Shown piece after piece: positions 25,743 to 34,924 of a DNA stretch of 64,000 nucleotides. The notes below the pieces were generated by a model. The model worked only from the letters and a program-made list of their open reading frames with translations, did no database searches and was not told the DNA's origin. The stretch covers positions 1 through 64,000 of the forward strand of contig JAQBPY010000185.1 of NCBI GenBank assembly GCA_028287285.1, read 5' to 3'. Positions within the stretch are counted from its first letter, which is position 1; every line of letters begins with the position of its first letter. Both the position numbers and the translations under genes were made by a program. The stretch is from Gemmatimonadota bacterium. GTDB lineage: Bacteria > Gemmatimonadota > Gemmatimonadetes > Gemmatimonadales > Gemmatimonadaceae.

Positions 25743-27188
25743 TCAGGCAGCGCCCTCGAAATCGATGAAGCCGCGCGCGGCATCGGTATGGGTGAGCCGC
25801 ACGCGTACGCGTTCGCCCACGTCCATCCCTTGCTGGCCGTGCAGCACTCTGCCCTCGGCCGGCGGTGAAAGAAGGCGCACATAGGTGCCGTCCTTGTTCA
25901 CGCCGGTGACGATCGCGTCGAACGTATCGCCGATACGATTCGCAAGCAGAATGGCGGCCGCCGCCTTCCGGACAATGCGCTCCACATGGTTTGCCGCGTT
26001 TTCGCGCTCGGTGCATCGCTTTGCGATGGTCGTCAGCTCTGCGTTCGTATAGGGCGCCGGCGTACCCGCAATGGCTGCCTTCACGAGCCGTTGGGTCACG
26101 AGATCGGCGTACCGGCGGTTGGGCGCCGTGGCGTGCGCATAATCCGACGCCGCCAAACCAAAGTGGCCCTGGTCGTCGGCGGGACCGGGAAGGTCCACCA
26201 CGTATTCGCCAGGCCCGAGCAGCTTCACGATGCTCAGCGAAAGATCCGCAAACCGAAGCGGGTCCACCGCGCGGCGCGCGCCGAGGAAATCCTGAAGCGC
26301 CCTGGCATTCGCGGCGGCCGGAAGCGCCACGCCAAATGTCCTGGCGATTTCAACGATGCGGTTCCACCGCTTGGGCTCGCGCACCACCCGCCGAATGGCC
26401 GATCGCTGCTGCTCGGCGAGATACTGCGCAATGACCACGTTCGCCGCGATCATGAAATCCTCGATGAGATCGCGGGCGCGGTTCTTTCTCGTTACCGCGA
26501 GTGATTTTACCTTCCCATTTTCACCAACGGGCGTGGCTTCGATCGTATCGAACTCCAGCGCGCCGGCCTTCTGCCGCAGGGACTTGAGCAGGCTTGCGGC
26601 ACGATCCTGAAGCCAGAGCTGCTGCTCGAGACCAGGCGTTTTGGCAACGACATCCGGCAGTGGTCCGCGTCCCTCGAGCCACGAGCCCACGCTCTCGTAG
26701 GCGAGCTTGGCGTGATTGGTGGCGATGGCCCGGTAGACGTCGCGCGACCGCGGTGTGCCATCGGCCTGCAGGATCAGCTCGATGACGAGCACGATGCGGT
26801 CTTCGTCCTGGTTCAGCGACGTCAGTCCGGTGGAAATCTCCACCGGCAGCATGGAATACACCGCCACGCCAGTATACACCGACGTGGCGTTGGCCATGGC
26901 ATGTTCGTCGAGCGCGGAATTTTTTTCGACAATGACGTCGACGTCGGCAATGCCCACAAGCAGGCGAATTCCCCCATCAGCCAACGACTCCGCAAACTCG
27001 ATCTGGTCCAGGTCGCGCGATTCGGCATTGTCGATGGAGCTCCAGAGGAGCGCACGCAGATCCTGGAGGTCGGGCGTTTGTTGTGGTGGCCGGAGCGCCG
27101 CGAGCTGCTGCCTAGCTGCAGCGTCGAGATCGGGCTCGAAATGATCGTTCTGGAGCGCCTGCCGGGCGACGGTGCCGAGATCAGTCAC
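25743..27188 (-). CDS. RNB-domain (RNase II/R family) exoribonuclease
   Basis: A ~481-residue protein. The catalytic RNB core shows SIDNAESRDLDQIEFAESL, the Asp-rich motif binding Mg2+, followed by LLVGIADVDVIV, and later YAHATAPNRRYADLVTQR, the RNA-binding and catalytic arginine region. A C-terminal S1-like stretch (IGDTFDAIVTGVNKDGTYVRL) is present; no N-terminal cold-shock domains are seen, so it is the short RNB type. The GTG at 27188 starts where homology begins. An in-frame ATG at 27269 would add 27 residues but would crowd the promoter of the divergent gene. It should degrade RNA 3' to 5'. Confidence 0.88.
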   Translation of the reverse strand: MTDLGTVARQALQNDHFEPDLDAAARQQLAALRPPQQTPDLQDLRALLWSSIDNAESRDLDQIEFAESLADGGIRLLVGIADVDVIVEKNSALDEHAMANATSVYTGVAVYSMLPVEISTGLTSLNQDEDRIVLVIELILQADGTPRSRDVYRAIATNHAKLAYESVGSWLEGRGPLPDVVAKTPGLEQQLWLQDRAASLLKSLRQKAGALEFDTIEATPVGENGKVKSLAVTRKNRARDLIEDFMIAANVVIAQYLAEQQRSAIRRVVREPKRWNRIVEIARTFGVALPAAANARALQDFLGARRAVDPLRFADLSLSIVKLLGPGEYVVDLPGPADDQGHFGLAASDYAHATAPNRRYADLVTQRLVKAAIAGTPAPYTNAELTTIAKRCTERENAANHVERIVRKAAAAILLANRIGDTFDAIVTGVNKDGTYVRLLSPPAEGRVLHGQQGMDVGERVRVRLTHTDAARGFIDFEGAA

Positions 27189-27300
27189 GATGCGGGGGTG
27201 CTGGAGTATGGCTGAAAGATAGGTGGCGGTGCGCCAAGGGTGGCGGGCGTGGCACATTGACGCCAACATTCAACATGTTCCCCTATCATGGGTTAACGAC

Positions 27301-29787
27301 ATGAACATGCAACGGCGAGTATCTGCCGCTGCGGCGCTGTGGCTGCTCCTGTCGCCAACAGCATTCGCGCAGCGAGCAATGGGAGTAGTTCGCGACAGTG
27401 CAACGGCGGGAGTGCTCAGTAGTGCGGTGGTGAGCGCACTCGACTCCGCGCATCGCACACTCGCGCGCACGATCTCCGGTGACGCGGGCCGCTATACCAT
27501 GGAGCTGCCGGCGAACGCCACACACCTTCGCATCGTGCGGTTGGGCTTCCAACCCCATACGGTGATTCTGTCGCATGAGCGAGGCCCGGTTCTTGTGCTC
27601 GACGTCGCCATGCAACGCGTGGCAACCCTCTTGACTACAACTGTAGTTAATGATAACCGGCTCTGTTCGTCCGATATCGACCGCACTGGTGCGCTCTCTC
27701 TGTGGGAGCAGGCCCGTGCGGGATTGATGTCCACGGTGGTCGCACGCGATGCGCTGCCGGCGCAGGCGTCCATCATGAGCTATCAGCGCGTGATCGACGA
27801 CGGGAGCAGGCGAGTCATCCGCCAGACGCAAGCAGTTGCAACAGGGCGGACGACTCGGCCGTTCCTTGCCGGCGAGCCTCCTTTTGCCCTGGCCACATTC
27901 GGATACATCGACGTGGGCTCCGCGGGCGAGCAGATCTTTCGTGCACCCGACGCGGACGTTTTGCTCGACGATACCTTTGCGGCGACGCACTGCTTCAACG
28001 TAAAGCAGGGACTGGACTCGCACGCCGGCCTGATCGGGCTGGCGTTCGAGCCGGTACGCGGCCGAGACAAGGTCGTGGACGTGGCGGGGACGCTCTGGAT
28101 GGAGGCGAGTGTCCCGGCGCTCCACTCCATCGAATTTCTGTACACCGACGGCGAGAACGCATTCAAAAAAGTGAACGCCGGCGGGCTGCTCGCGTTTCGC
28201 ACGATGCCCAACGGCGTCTCGTTCATCAAGGACTGGGTCATTCGTCTTCCGGTGATCGATACCTCGAGCCGAACGATGGCAGCGCGCGAGAACCAGGTGG
28301 GCACCTTTGGACAGCGACGCATTCCGTTCCAGACAAGTGAAGCGGGAGGAGTGGTGCTCACGGCACAGTGGGCCGACAGCTCACGGTGGGTATCATCGCT
28401 CATGCCGTTCACGGGACATGTATTCGAGCAGAACACCTCAACGCCCTTGCACGACATGCGCGTCGTATTCGAGGCATTTCCGGACACGCTCGTCTCGGAC
28501 CGGCAGGGTCGCGTCAGCCTGTTTCCCATGTTGCCCGGGCGATATCGCGCCGCTGCGATCGATACCACGCTCGCGACGTTCATCGACCCGAGGATATCAC
28601 AGAGCGAGTTCGAGGTATTTCCCGATTCCAGTGCCGACGTACGCTTCGAGCTGCCCGGTCCCATAGATCTCGTAAGGGCAGTGTGTGCCGGGACGGACGC
28701 GCTTCCCCGGACGTCGACCATTTTTGGACGAATTGGTGACGGACACAGCCCCGTTCCGCTGCCGCGGAACGTGAGCATCATGGCATCATGGAAAACGGGC
28801 CGGGTGTTTGTGCCAACCGACTCGCGCGCCGCGGTTGTGGATGCGGAGGGACGCTTTACGGTATGTGCGGTACCCTCTGTGGAAAGCGTGACGCTGACGG
28901 CGAGCCGCTTCGGCTATGACTTCGCGGACATCGTCGTGCCGGTGAAGAAAGGTGTGTTGCTGCAGGAGCTGGACTGGGCACTCGATATCGGTGCGATCAC
29001 GCGGCTCGCCGGTCAAAAGCTGGCATCTGTAAGTGGTCGCATCACCGACGAAGGCAGTGGCTCTCCCATTGTTGGCGCGGAAGTCTGGATTCCAACGGTT
29101 GACCGGCATGCTACGACAGATTCGCTCGGTCTCTTTCGCGTAGACAGCATTCCTGCCGGTCCGGCACTGCTGCAGGTACGCAGCCTCGGCTATGGCGTGA
29201 AGCGCGACAGGGTATTGCTTGCCGCTGGCCAGATTCGCCGGCGGGACTTCGTCCTCGGTCGCGAGAGCACAGTGCTCGCCGGAGTGACTGTCAACGCTGC
29301 GAGCCTGAAGGGGACGTCGTCCGGTTATCGCTACTTCGAGGAGCGGCGCTTGAGAAAGACCAGTGGTTACTTCGTGTCGGACAGCCTCCTTCGTGCAGTT
29401 GGGGACCGTCCGCTGAGCAGCATTCTCCTGAGCCGCATGGGCGGCGCAACGTTGGTACCGGGCGCGTCGGGACAGATGCATCTGGTATCGTCGACACGAA
29501 GCTGCCAGGGGCCGATGAATTCGTGCAGGATGCCCACGTGTTACGTCTCTGTTTTCATGGATGGCCGTCCCATCTATCCGCTCGCCCTTGGGGACGGCCC
29601 GGGCCAACAAGATACGAAACCCGCTGCGGGGCTGACTAACACCGAAGTGCCGCCGGATATCAACTTTTTTCAGACCGCCAGCTTGTCGGGCGTTGAGTTC
29701 TATCCGAGCTCGCAGCCAGTACCACCTGAATTCGCTCGAAGAAACTCGCAATGCGGGACACTCCTGCTCTGGACTCGGGAACGATGA
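27301..29787 (+). CDS. Large CarboxypepD_reg / TonB-plug-like exported protein
   Basis: An 828-residue protein starting MNMQRRVSAAAALWLL with a signal peptide ending AFAQ. A CarboxypepD_reg domain follows (MGVVRDSATAGVLSSAVVSA). A middle region of ~500 residues resembles nothing I can name but contains further sandwich-like repeats (LASVSGRITDEGSGSPIVGA). The last ~150 residues are plug-like (RPLSSILLSRMGGATLVPG, CYVSVFMDGRPIYP, LSGVEFYPSSQPVP, CGTLLLWT) with no barrel. It shares this plan with the protein at 8150-9532. The stop overlaps the start of the next gene by four bases, so the two products are likely made together. Confidence 0.78.
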   Translation: MNMQRRVSAAAALWLLLSPTAFAQRAMGVVRDSATAGVLSSAVVSALDSAHRTLARTISGDAGRYTMELPANATHLRIVRLGFQPHTVILSHERGPVLVLDVAMQRVATLLTTTVVNDNRLCSSDIDRTGALSLWEQARAGLMSTVVARDALPAQASIMSYQRVIDDGSRRVIRQTQAVATGRTTRPFLAGEPPFALATFGYIDVGSAGEQIFRAPDADVLLDDTFAATHCFNVKQGLDSHAGLIGLAFEPVRGRDKVVDVAGTLWMEASVPALHSIEFLYTDGENAFKKVNAGGLLAFRTMPNGVSFIKDWVIRLPVIDTSSRTMAARENQVGTFGQRRIPFQTSEAGGVVLTAQWADSSRWVSSLMPFTGHVFEQNTSTPLHDMRVVFEAFPDTLVSDRQGRVSLFPMLPGRYRAAAIDTTLATFIDPRISQSEFEVFPDSSADVRFELPGPIDLVRAVCAGTDALPRTSTIFGRIGDGHSPVPLPRNVSIMASWKTGRVFVPTDSRAAVVDAEGRFTVCAVPSVESVTLTASRFGYDFADIVVPVKKGVLLQELDWALDIGAITRLAGQKLASVSGRITDEGSGSPIVGAEVWIPTVDRHATTDSLGLFRVDSIPAGPALLQVRSLGYGVKRDRVLLAAGQIRRRDFVLGRESTVLAGVTVNAASLKGTSSGYRYFEERRLRKTSGYFVSDSLLRAVGDRPLSSILLSRMGGATLVPGASGQMHLVSSTRSCQGPMNSCRMPTCYVSVFMDGRPIYPLALGDGPGQQDTKPAAGLTNTEVPPDINFFQTASLSGVEFYPSSQPVPPEFARRNSQCGTLLLWTRER

Positions 29788-31004
29788 ATAGATCGATTGC
29801 TGCTGCACTTCTGGCGCTGCTGCCTGCATCCGTGCCGGCGCAAAAGCCGGTGCCCAGGCTGTACCTCGCGCCAGAGCTCACCATTGCAGCACGCCAGCTC
29901 AATACCGCTGGCAACGGCGGTGCGAACTCCAAGGGCATGATTTACGTTGGGCCTGATGGCCGCATCCTTTACACGATGAGTTATTACGGCGACGTCCGAT
30001 TCTTCGATTCACTCGGCAAGACAATGCCGGTGAAGGTCACGCTCGCGGACCGCGAAGGCGAGATTGGCTGGATCGAGCATGCGGGCTGGCTTGGCAGCAT
30101 GTTCTGGATCAGTGACCCGCGCTTCAAGCAGGTGGTGCTGCTGGACGGCGGTGGCAAGATCGTGAAGACAATGTCGTACCCCACGTGGGTGTATCCGCAC
30201 TGGGCCGATCGCCGCAAGTATCCCTTGTTCGCGAGCATGACCGTATTTGGCGTGTATGCGGACAGCTCGCTGCTGGTGCGGCCCGAGCGGCCGCGCACAC
30301 TGTTGGATACCCCCGGCTTCGACAAGACCGCATCACACCTGGTTCGCATCGACAAGGACGGGGCGGTGAAGCGGCTCATCGCGACCTTCGACGACGACGA
30401 CGGAAATCTGTGGCTACGTGGTGCCGGACGGTCGGAGCACGTCATGCAGGCGCCGGTGGTGAGCCGCAGCTTCTGGAAAGTATCCGGCGACGGAAAGCGC
30501 ATTGTATTCGTGAAGCCGGGCACGACTGCGGCGGACAGCGGCACATTTCGTGTCACGTCGCTCAACGAGAATGGCGACACGGTGTTCAGCCGAAGGTATC
30601 CCATGCCCGTGGTGCGTGTGAACAAGAAGAGCGTGGATAGTGCGCTCGCCACCGTCAAGGCATTTGGCGACAACACCGCCGAGGATATCCGCGCGAAGCT
30701 CGCACAGAAGATCCCGGAGTTCAGGTCGTTCGTTGCGGGACTCGTTGCCGGACGCGATCAGTCCACGTGGGTGATGCTCCGCTCCATGAACGATACGAGC
30801 AAGACCCAGTCGGCACTCATTCTCGATGAGCGCGGCGAGCCTCTCGCGACGGTGGACGTCTCCGAGTTCGTGCAACCGCTTGTTGTTGACCGTACGCATT
30901 TGTGGGGTACGGACCGGTTGAAGCTGTCGGTGGTCCGCATGCGGTTGCAGGCAACCGCGCCGCCGCCGGATACGACCACGGTGCCTGTCAGCGAGCGCCT
31001 GTGA
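29784..31004 (+). CDS. Exported beta-propeller-like protein coupled to plug protein
   Basis: A 406-residue protein starting MNRSIAAALLALLPASVPAQ, a signal peptide. The ATG overlaps the stop of the plug protein (ATGA). The body has NHL/six-bladed propeller rhythm: GMIYVGPDGRILYTMSYYGD, VRFFDSLGKTMPVKV, SASHLV-type strands such as SHLVRIDKDGAVKRLIATFD, and LILDERGEPLATVDVSEF. No catalytic motif is seen. In related gene neighbourhoods such propellers accompany CarboxypepD/plug proteins, suggesting a surface complex, which is inference. Confidence 0.7.
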   Translation: MNRSIAAALLALLPASVPAQKPVPRLYLAPELTIAARQLNTAGNGGANSKGMIYVGPDGRILYTMSYYGDVRFFDSLGKTMPVKVTLADREGEIGWIEHAGWLGSMFWISDPRFKQVVLLDGGGKIVKTMSYPTWVYPHWADRRKYPLFASMTVFGVYADSSLLVRPERPRTLLDTPGFDKTASHLVRIDKDGAVKRLIATFDDDDGNLWLRGAGRSEHVMQAPVVSRSFWKVSGDGKRIVFVKPGTTAADSGTFRVTSLNENGDTVFSRRYPMPVVRVNKKSVDSALATVKAFGDNTAEDIRAKLAQKIPEFRSFVAGLVAGRDQSTWVMLRSMNDTSKTQSALILDERGEPLATVDVSEFVQPLVVDRTHLWGTDRLKLSVVRMRLQATAPPPDTTTVPVSERL

Positions 31005-31033
31005 GGAAGTCAGGCGCAAGGATCAGGACAGTT

Positions 31034-31320
31034 TCTCCCGACAGTCGCTTCGCTCCTGCGGGATGACAACGAATCGAAAAGTCGCTCCTGCGGGATGACA
31101 ACGAATCTGCAACCCCCACGCTAAGATCCATCGTGCTCGTCGTCCCGCACACGCCCACCGCGATGTTCTCCCACACGCGCCCACCGCGATGTCATCCCGC
31201 ACGCGCTGCGCGCGTGTCGGGAGATTCTCGAACGATCCCGATCCTCAACCTTGTAGGCTGTTACGCAAGTTGTAATAGCGGTGTCGTCCTCGAGCGAAGC
31301 GAAGGACCTGCTCTTTTACC
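31034..31320. repeat. Cluster of dispersed palindromic elements between convergent genes
   Basis: The 331-base spacer between two converging genes is mostly repeats. At 31034-31067: CTCCCGACAGTCGCTTCGCT followed by CCTGCGGGATGAC. At 31081-31107: a partial tandem copy (GTCGCTCCTGCGGGATGACA). At 31138-31190: two degenerate copies sharing CACCGCGATGT. At 31191-31228: a full GTCATCCCGCACGCG...CGTGTCGGGAGATTCT element. At 31283-31320: a second class, GTCGTCCTCGAGCGAAGCGA then AGGACCTG. No gene is visible. Confidence 0.75.
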
Positions 31321-31335
31321 GGCAAAAACAGTCCA

Positions 31336-32076
31336 CTAGATTCGCTCAGCGAGCTCGTATCTCGTCAACGTGCGAAGGGCGTAGCCAAGTGCGAGGACGA
31401 AGAAGATTCCACTCATTGTCCATACGGTCGACATGGGAACGACATAGCCCGTCAACTTGATGGCGCCATTGCCCGCCGCCTGCGAGGCAGCCACGGAGAA
31501 CTCGCGCACCGACAGCGACTTCACGCCCACGAGGTTTCGCGACAACACCGCCTCGAATGCGATCAAGTACAGGAGCGACAACACAAGCGAGCGCCGCGAG
31601 ACGAGTCCCAACACAAGGAACATTGCGCAGTAAATGGAGGCGCCGAGTACGCCGCCGAGCAGAAAGCCCTTCAATACGTCAGCAGGCAACTCCGGTGCGC
31701 TGAGCACGAACCACGGCAACGCCATCGCCGGGATCAGCACGCCAACCGTGGACAGCACGGCCACGACGTACTTGGACAGCACCACCTTCCAGCGGGCGAG
31801 CGGCTTGACCAGCAGGTAGACGAGTGTGCCGTCGTCCACCTCTCCGCCAAAGGCCGTGGTACCAAATACCGCGGCAGCCAGTGGCATCACGGTTCCAATG
31901 ATGATCTCACGGCACAACGTGCTGAAGAACTGGAGCCGCGAGCCCGCCGCATCATCCGACGAGAAGCGGAAAAACAGGGTGAAGACGAGTGGCACGAGCG
32001 AAAAGATGACTGCCAGATAGAGCCGCTTGCGCGCGAACAGCTGGCGGCACGTGAGCCACATCACGGTGGTATTCAT
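31336..32076 (-). CDS. ABC-2 type transporter permease
   Basis: A 246-residue protein with about six membrane helices, for example LYLAVIFSLVPLVFTLFF, IIIGTVMPLAAAVFGTTAF and YVVAVLSTVGVLIPAMALPW. The loop FGGEVDDGTLVYLLVKPLARWKV is the typical cytoplasmic coupling region of ABC-2 permeases (NatB/GldF-like). Its start overlaps the ATPase gene upstream by four bases. As last gene of a four-gene operon it probably pairs with the ATPase at 32073-32999 to export an unknown substrate. Confidence 0.88.
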   Translation of the reverse strand: MNTTVMWLTCRQLFARKRLYLAVIFSLVPLVFTLFFRFSSDDAAGSRLQFFSTLCREIIIGTVMPLAAAVFGTTAFGGEVDDGTLVYLLVKPLARWKVVLSKYVVAVLSTVGVLIPAMALPWFVLSAPELPADVLKGFLLGGVLGASIYCAMFLVLGLVSRRSLVLSLLYLIAFEAVLSRNLVGVKSLSVREFSVAASQAAGNGAIKLTGYVVPMSTVWTMSGIFFVLALGYALRTLTRYELAERI

Positions 32077-32999
32077 CGTGTCACCAGGTAGCTGAAGACG
32101 CTTTCGAGAGACTCGTCCGTTGGACGAACCTCGAGGAGACGGATGTCGCCGTCGCGCGCGAGTCTCGCGAGGTTGCGCGTGAGCGCACCGCGATCTGCCG
32201 TGCGGACGATCACACCGTGTGGCGCGAGCTCCACGCCGAATACCGATTCGTCGGTGAGGAGTGCGGCGGCGAGCGCGCGATCGTTCGACGACCGAAGCGT
32301 GAAGGTGTGGGGGCGGTCGGTCATGAGGCGGCGGATCTCCCGGAAGTGCCCCGCAGCTGCAAGCCGACCTGCCACCATCACCAACACGTTCGACGCGAGA
32401 TCATTCAGCTCCTCAAGAATGTGGGAGCTGATCACGATCACGCAACCACTCCGTGCCAATGCGCGCATCATGTCGATCATCTGGAGCCGCTGCCGAGGAT
32501 CCATGCCGTTGAACGGCTCATCGAGCAGGATGACGCCAGGATCATGCACCAGGGCGCCGGCAATCTTGATGCGCTGACGCATTCCCTTCGAGTACGTGGA
32601 CACCGGACGTGTCATCGCACCCTCGAGATCCACGAGGGCAATGGCCCTGCGCGCGGCATCGTCGGGATTGGCGAGCGACTGCAGCCGCGCACACATCGTC
32701 ACGAACTCCAGGCCCGTGAGAAACGGCTGCACGGCCTCGTGCTCGGGAACGAGCGCGATGGTGCGATAGATGTCTGGATTGCCGGCAGGCACCTCGCCGT
32801 TCACGAGCACCTCCCCCGCCGAAGGCCGCAGCAGGCCAGCCATGGTGTGAAGAATCGTGGTCTTGCCGGCGCCGTTTGGACCCAGCAGGCCCGTGATGCC
32901 GGGCGTCAACGTGAAGCTGACGTCGTTCACGGCGACGACGTTGCCATACCAGCGCGATACATTGCGCAGCTCCACCCTGTGGCCCTGTCCGGTGCTCAT
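32073..32999 (-). CDS. ABC transporter ATP-binding protein
   Basis: A 308-residue ATPase. Walker A GPNGAGKTT, Q-loop region LVPEHEAV, signature YSKGMRQR (a variant of LSGGQ), Walker B GVILLDEPFNGMD and switch His in VISSHILEEL are all present. The C-terminal ~90 residues form the extra domain often seen in ABC-2 exporter ATPases. It overlaps both neighbouring permease genes by four bases. Substrate unknown. Confidence 0.92.
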   Translation of the reverse strand: MSTGQGHRVELRNVSRWYGNVVAVNDVSFTLTPGITGLLGPNGAGKTTILHTMAGLLRPSAGEVLVNGEVPAGNPDIYRTIALVPEHEAVQPFLTGLEFVTMCARLQSLANPDDAARRAIALVDLEGAMTRPVSTYSKGMRQRIKIAGALVHDPGVILLDEPFNGMDPRQRLQMIDMMRALARSGCVIVISSHILEELNDLASNVLVMVAGRLAAAGHFREIRRLMTDRPHTFTLRSSNDRALAAALLTDESVFGVELAPHGVIVRTADRGALTRNLARLARDGDIRLLEVRPTDESLESVFSYLVTR

Positions 33000-33880
33000 G
33001 CGTCGCTCCGCCGGTAGCGATTGAGCAACATGGCAATCGCCACGATCGTGACGGCGATGATGACATACAGATACAGCTCACCAGAGAGCGCCGCACGCCC
33101 CACGGCAGAACGGCGCCTGGCCTCGATCTCGAACAACCATCGGGAGAAGCCGGATACCAGCAACGCGGGATTCCCGAGCACCGCGTAACGCTGCATGCTT
33201 CCGAACCCTACATTGCGAACCATCTCGGACATCCCAGCGGTCAACAGAAAAAACGCGATCACCGTTGCGGTGGCGTAGCCTCGGCGCGTCGCATTGGACG
33301 CCAGGCCGAGTCCGATTGCCGCGAAGAACAGCGAGATGAGCACCGTGCCGCCCACCATGGGCACGAGCTTCGCATATTCGGCCACGAATGCCGGCCACGG
33401 CTTGTCGCTGATGAAGATCTTGCCCAGGAAGAGGATCAGCTGCGGTCCGAGCGTGAGCAGCAGCATGGCTCCGCTCAACGCCACGAGCTTCGCGATGGCA
33501 TAGTCCAGCCCCCGCAATGGACGCGAGAGATAGAGGGCGAGAATTCCCTGCTGCCGATCCGTGACGATCAGCTCGGGCGCCTGCGCCGCCGTGAACAGCG
33601 CGAGCAGGAAGGCGGTGAACTCGAGATGATCCGCGTAGTGGATCATGGCGACCATACCCGCCGCCGATGCAACGCCGATCTGGATGAGCGCAGGAAGATA
33701 GACGATCGCGACGACGATCACCGGCAGCGACTTCGCCTTTTCGCCGCGCCCGAGTCCGAATGCCGAGCGAAACGAAAACGCGAGCAGCGTGCGAAACGCG
33801 TACCAGCGGCCGAGCCGCTCGCCGCCGTACCGCTGGTAACCAAGATCGTAGATGGCGCCGGTGTTCGTGACTTCAGACAT
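32996..33880 (-). CDS. ABC-2 type transporter permease
   Basis: A 294-residue membrane protein with a soluble N-terminus carrying YDLGYQRYGGERLGRWYA, a motif shared by a family of ABC-2 permeases, then about six helices (VIVVAIVYLPALIQIGVASA and others). The coupling-loop segment ELIVTDRQQGILALYLSRPL is clear. It overlaps the upstream ATPase gene by eight bases. Two permeases with two ATPases suggest a heteromeric exporter or two related exporters. Confidence 0.88.
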   Translation of the reverse strand: MSEVTNTGAIYDLGYQRYGGERLGRWYAFRTLLAFSFRSAFGLGRGEKAKSLPVIVVAIVYLPALIQIGVASAAGMVAMIHYADHLEFTAFLLALFTAAQAPELIVTDRQQGILALYLSRPLRGLDYAIAKLVALSGAMLLLTLGPQLILFLGKIFISDKPWPAFVAEYAKLVPMVGGTVLISLFFAAIGLGLASNATRRGYATATVIAFFLLTAGMSEMVRNVGFGSMQRYAVLGNPALLVSGFSRWLFEIEARRRSAVGRAALSGELYLYVIIAVTIVAIAMLLNRYRRSDA

Positions 33881-34844
33881 GGGTCATCTCCGCGGCCGGC
33901 TGCCGAAACAATTCTTCAAGCTTGTGCCGCGACACTTCCATCCGGGCGATGGGCGCGGAGAGTGTCGCGGCGACATCGCGTACCACGTCGTAGATCGAAT
34001 CGTCAGCCAACGCCACGCGAAACTCGCGGCCCGTATTTTCCACGTCGAGCCCGCGCTCGCGAAGCGCATTCGCAAAGGTGGGCACGTCGTCATCGAGCTC
34101 GACGAACAACCGCTGGCCGCGTTGCGTGAATGCCGAGACCGGCCCGGAGTACTGGAGCTTGCCTCCATCAATGGCCAGGAGCGACTCGCACACCCGCTCG
34201 ATCTCGCCGAGCAGATGCGACGTCACCACGACGGCGATGCCGAATTCACGGCCGGTGCGCTCGACCAGCGCGAGCATTTCGTCCCGTCCCTCCGGATCAA
34301 GACCGTTCGTCGGCTCGTCGAGCAGGAGCAGCTGCGGATCGTGCGCCAGCGCCTGCGCCAGCTTGATCCGTTGTTTCATGCCCGTGGAATATCCGCCGAT
34401 CATGCGGTACCGCTCCTCGTGCAGACCCACGTGCCGCAGCATCTCGGCCGCACGCTCGCGCGCTGCAGTGAAAGGCAAACCGGAAATGCGCGCCATATGG
34501 GTCACGAAATCCGTGCCGCTGACATCGATCGGCAGGCAGTCGTGCTCGGGCATGTATCCAACGGCGCTCCTGAGCTCCATCGCCTGGGACTCGACGTCGT
34601 AACCCAGTACGGTGACGGTTCCACTCGTGGGCCGCAGGAGGCCAAGCAGGATGCGGAGGAAGGTGCTCTTCCCTGCACCATTCGCTCCGACGAATCCAAT
34701 GATGCCGGGCTCGATGTCGACGGTGAGTCCGTCGAGTGCACGGACGCCGGGATAGACCTTCGTGAGTTCGCGCGCGCTGATGAGTGGCAATCGCAGGTCG
34801 GTTAGGGACGCGCAAGTATGTGCGCTTTCGACTGTAAACGCCAA
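33873..34844 (-). CDS. ABC transporter ATP-binding protein, first gene of operon
   Basis: Up to 323 residues. Walker A GANGAGKST, signature YSTGMKQR, Walker B LLLLDEPTNGLDPEG and switch His VVTSHLLGEI. No ATG starts the homologous region: the frame opens with TTG at 34844, and another TTG at 34790 would begin MPLISARELTKVYPG, which fits the family better. Neither has a clear ribosome binding site. An imperfect palindrome (CCAAC...GTTGG, 34841-34859) lies over the first TTG, consistent with 34844 being promoter rather than coding sequence. Confidence 0.85.
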   Translation of the reverse strand: MAFTVESAHTCASLTDLRLPLISARELTKVYPGVRALDGLTVDIEPGIIGFVGANGAGKSTFLRILLGLLRPTSGTVTVLGYDVESQAMELRSAVGYMPEHDCLPIDVSGTDFVTHMARISGLPFTAARERAAEMLRHVGLHEERYRMIGGYSTGMKQRIKLAQALAHDPQLLLLDEPTNGLDPEGRDEMLALVERTGREFGIAVVVTSHLLGEIERVCESLLAIDGGKLQYSGPVSAFTQRGQRLFVELDDDVPTFANALRERGLDVENTGREFRVALADDSIYDVVRDVAATLSAPIARMEVSRHKLEELFRQPAAEMTHV

Positions 34845-34859
34845 CTGTTGAACGGTTGG
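34841..34859. promoter_or_regulatory. Imperfect palindrome in divergent ABC/cytochrome c promoter
   Basis: Arms CCAACTGTT and AACGGTTGG around a single G, matching 16 of 19 positions as an inverted repeat. It lies between the ABC operon and the cytochrome c gene, so one regulator could control both. No regulator gene is adjacent. Confidence 0.35.
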
Positions 34860-34924
34860 TGATGGCTCAACGCTCGAGCGCTCACCGGCATCACACCTGC
34901 ATTCCCGCCACGAGGCTTACCCGC

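Noticed and set aside
27630-27650. ACTACA/TGTAGT dyad in the plug protein gene, with a similar word near 8850
   Set aside because: Both lie inside coding regions at a shared Thr-Thr-Val-Val motif of paralogous proteins, so coding similarity explains them.
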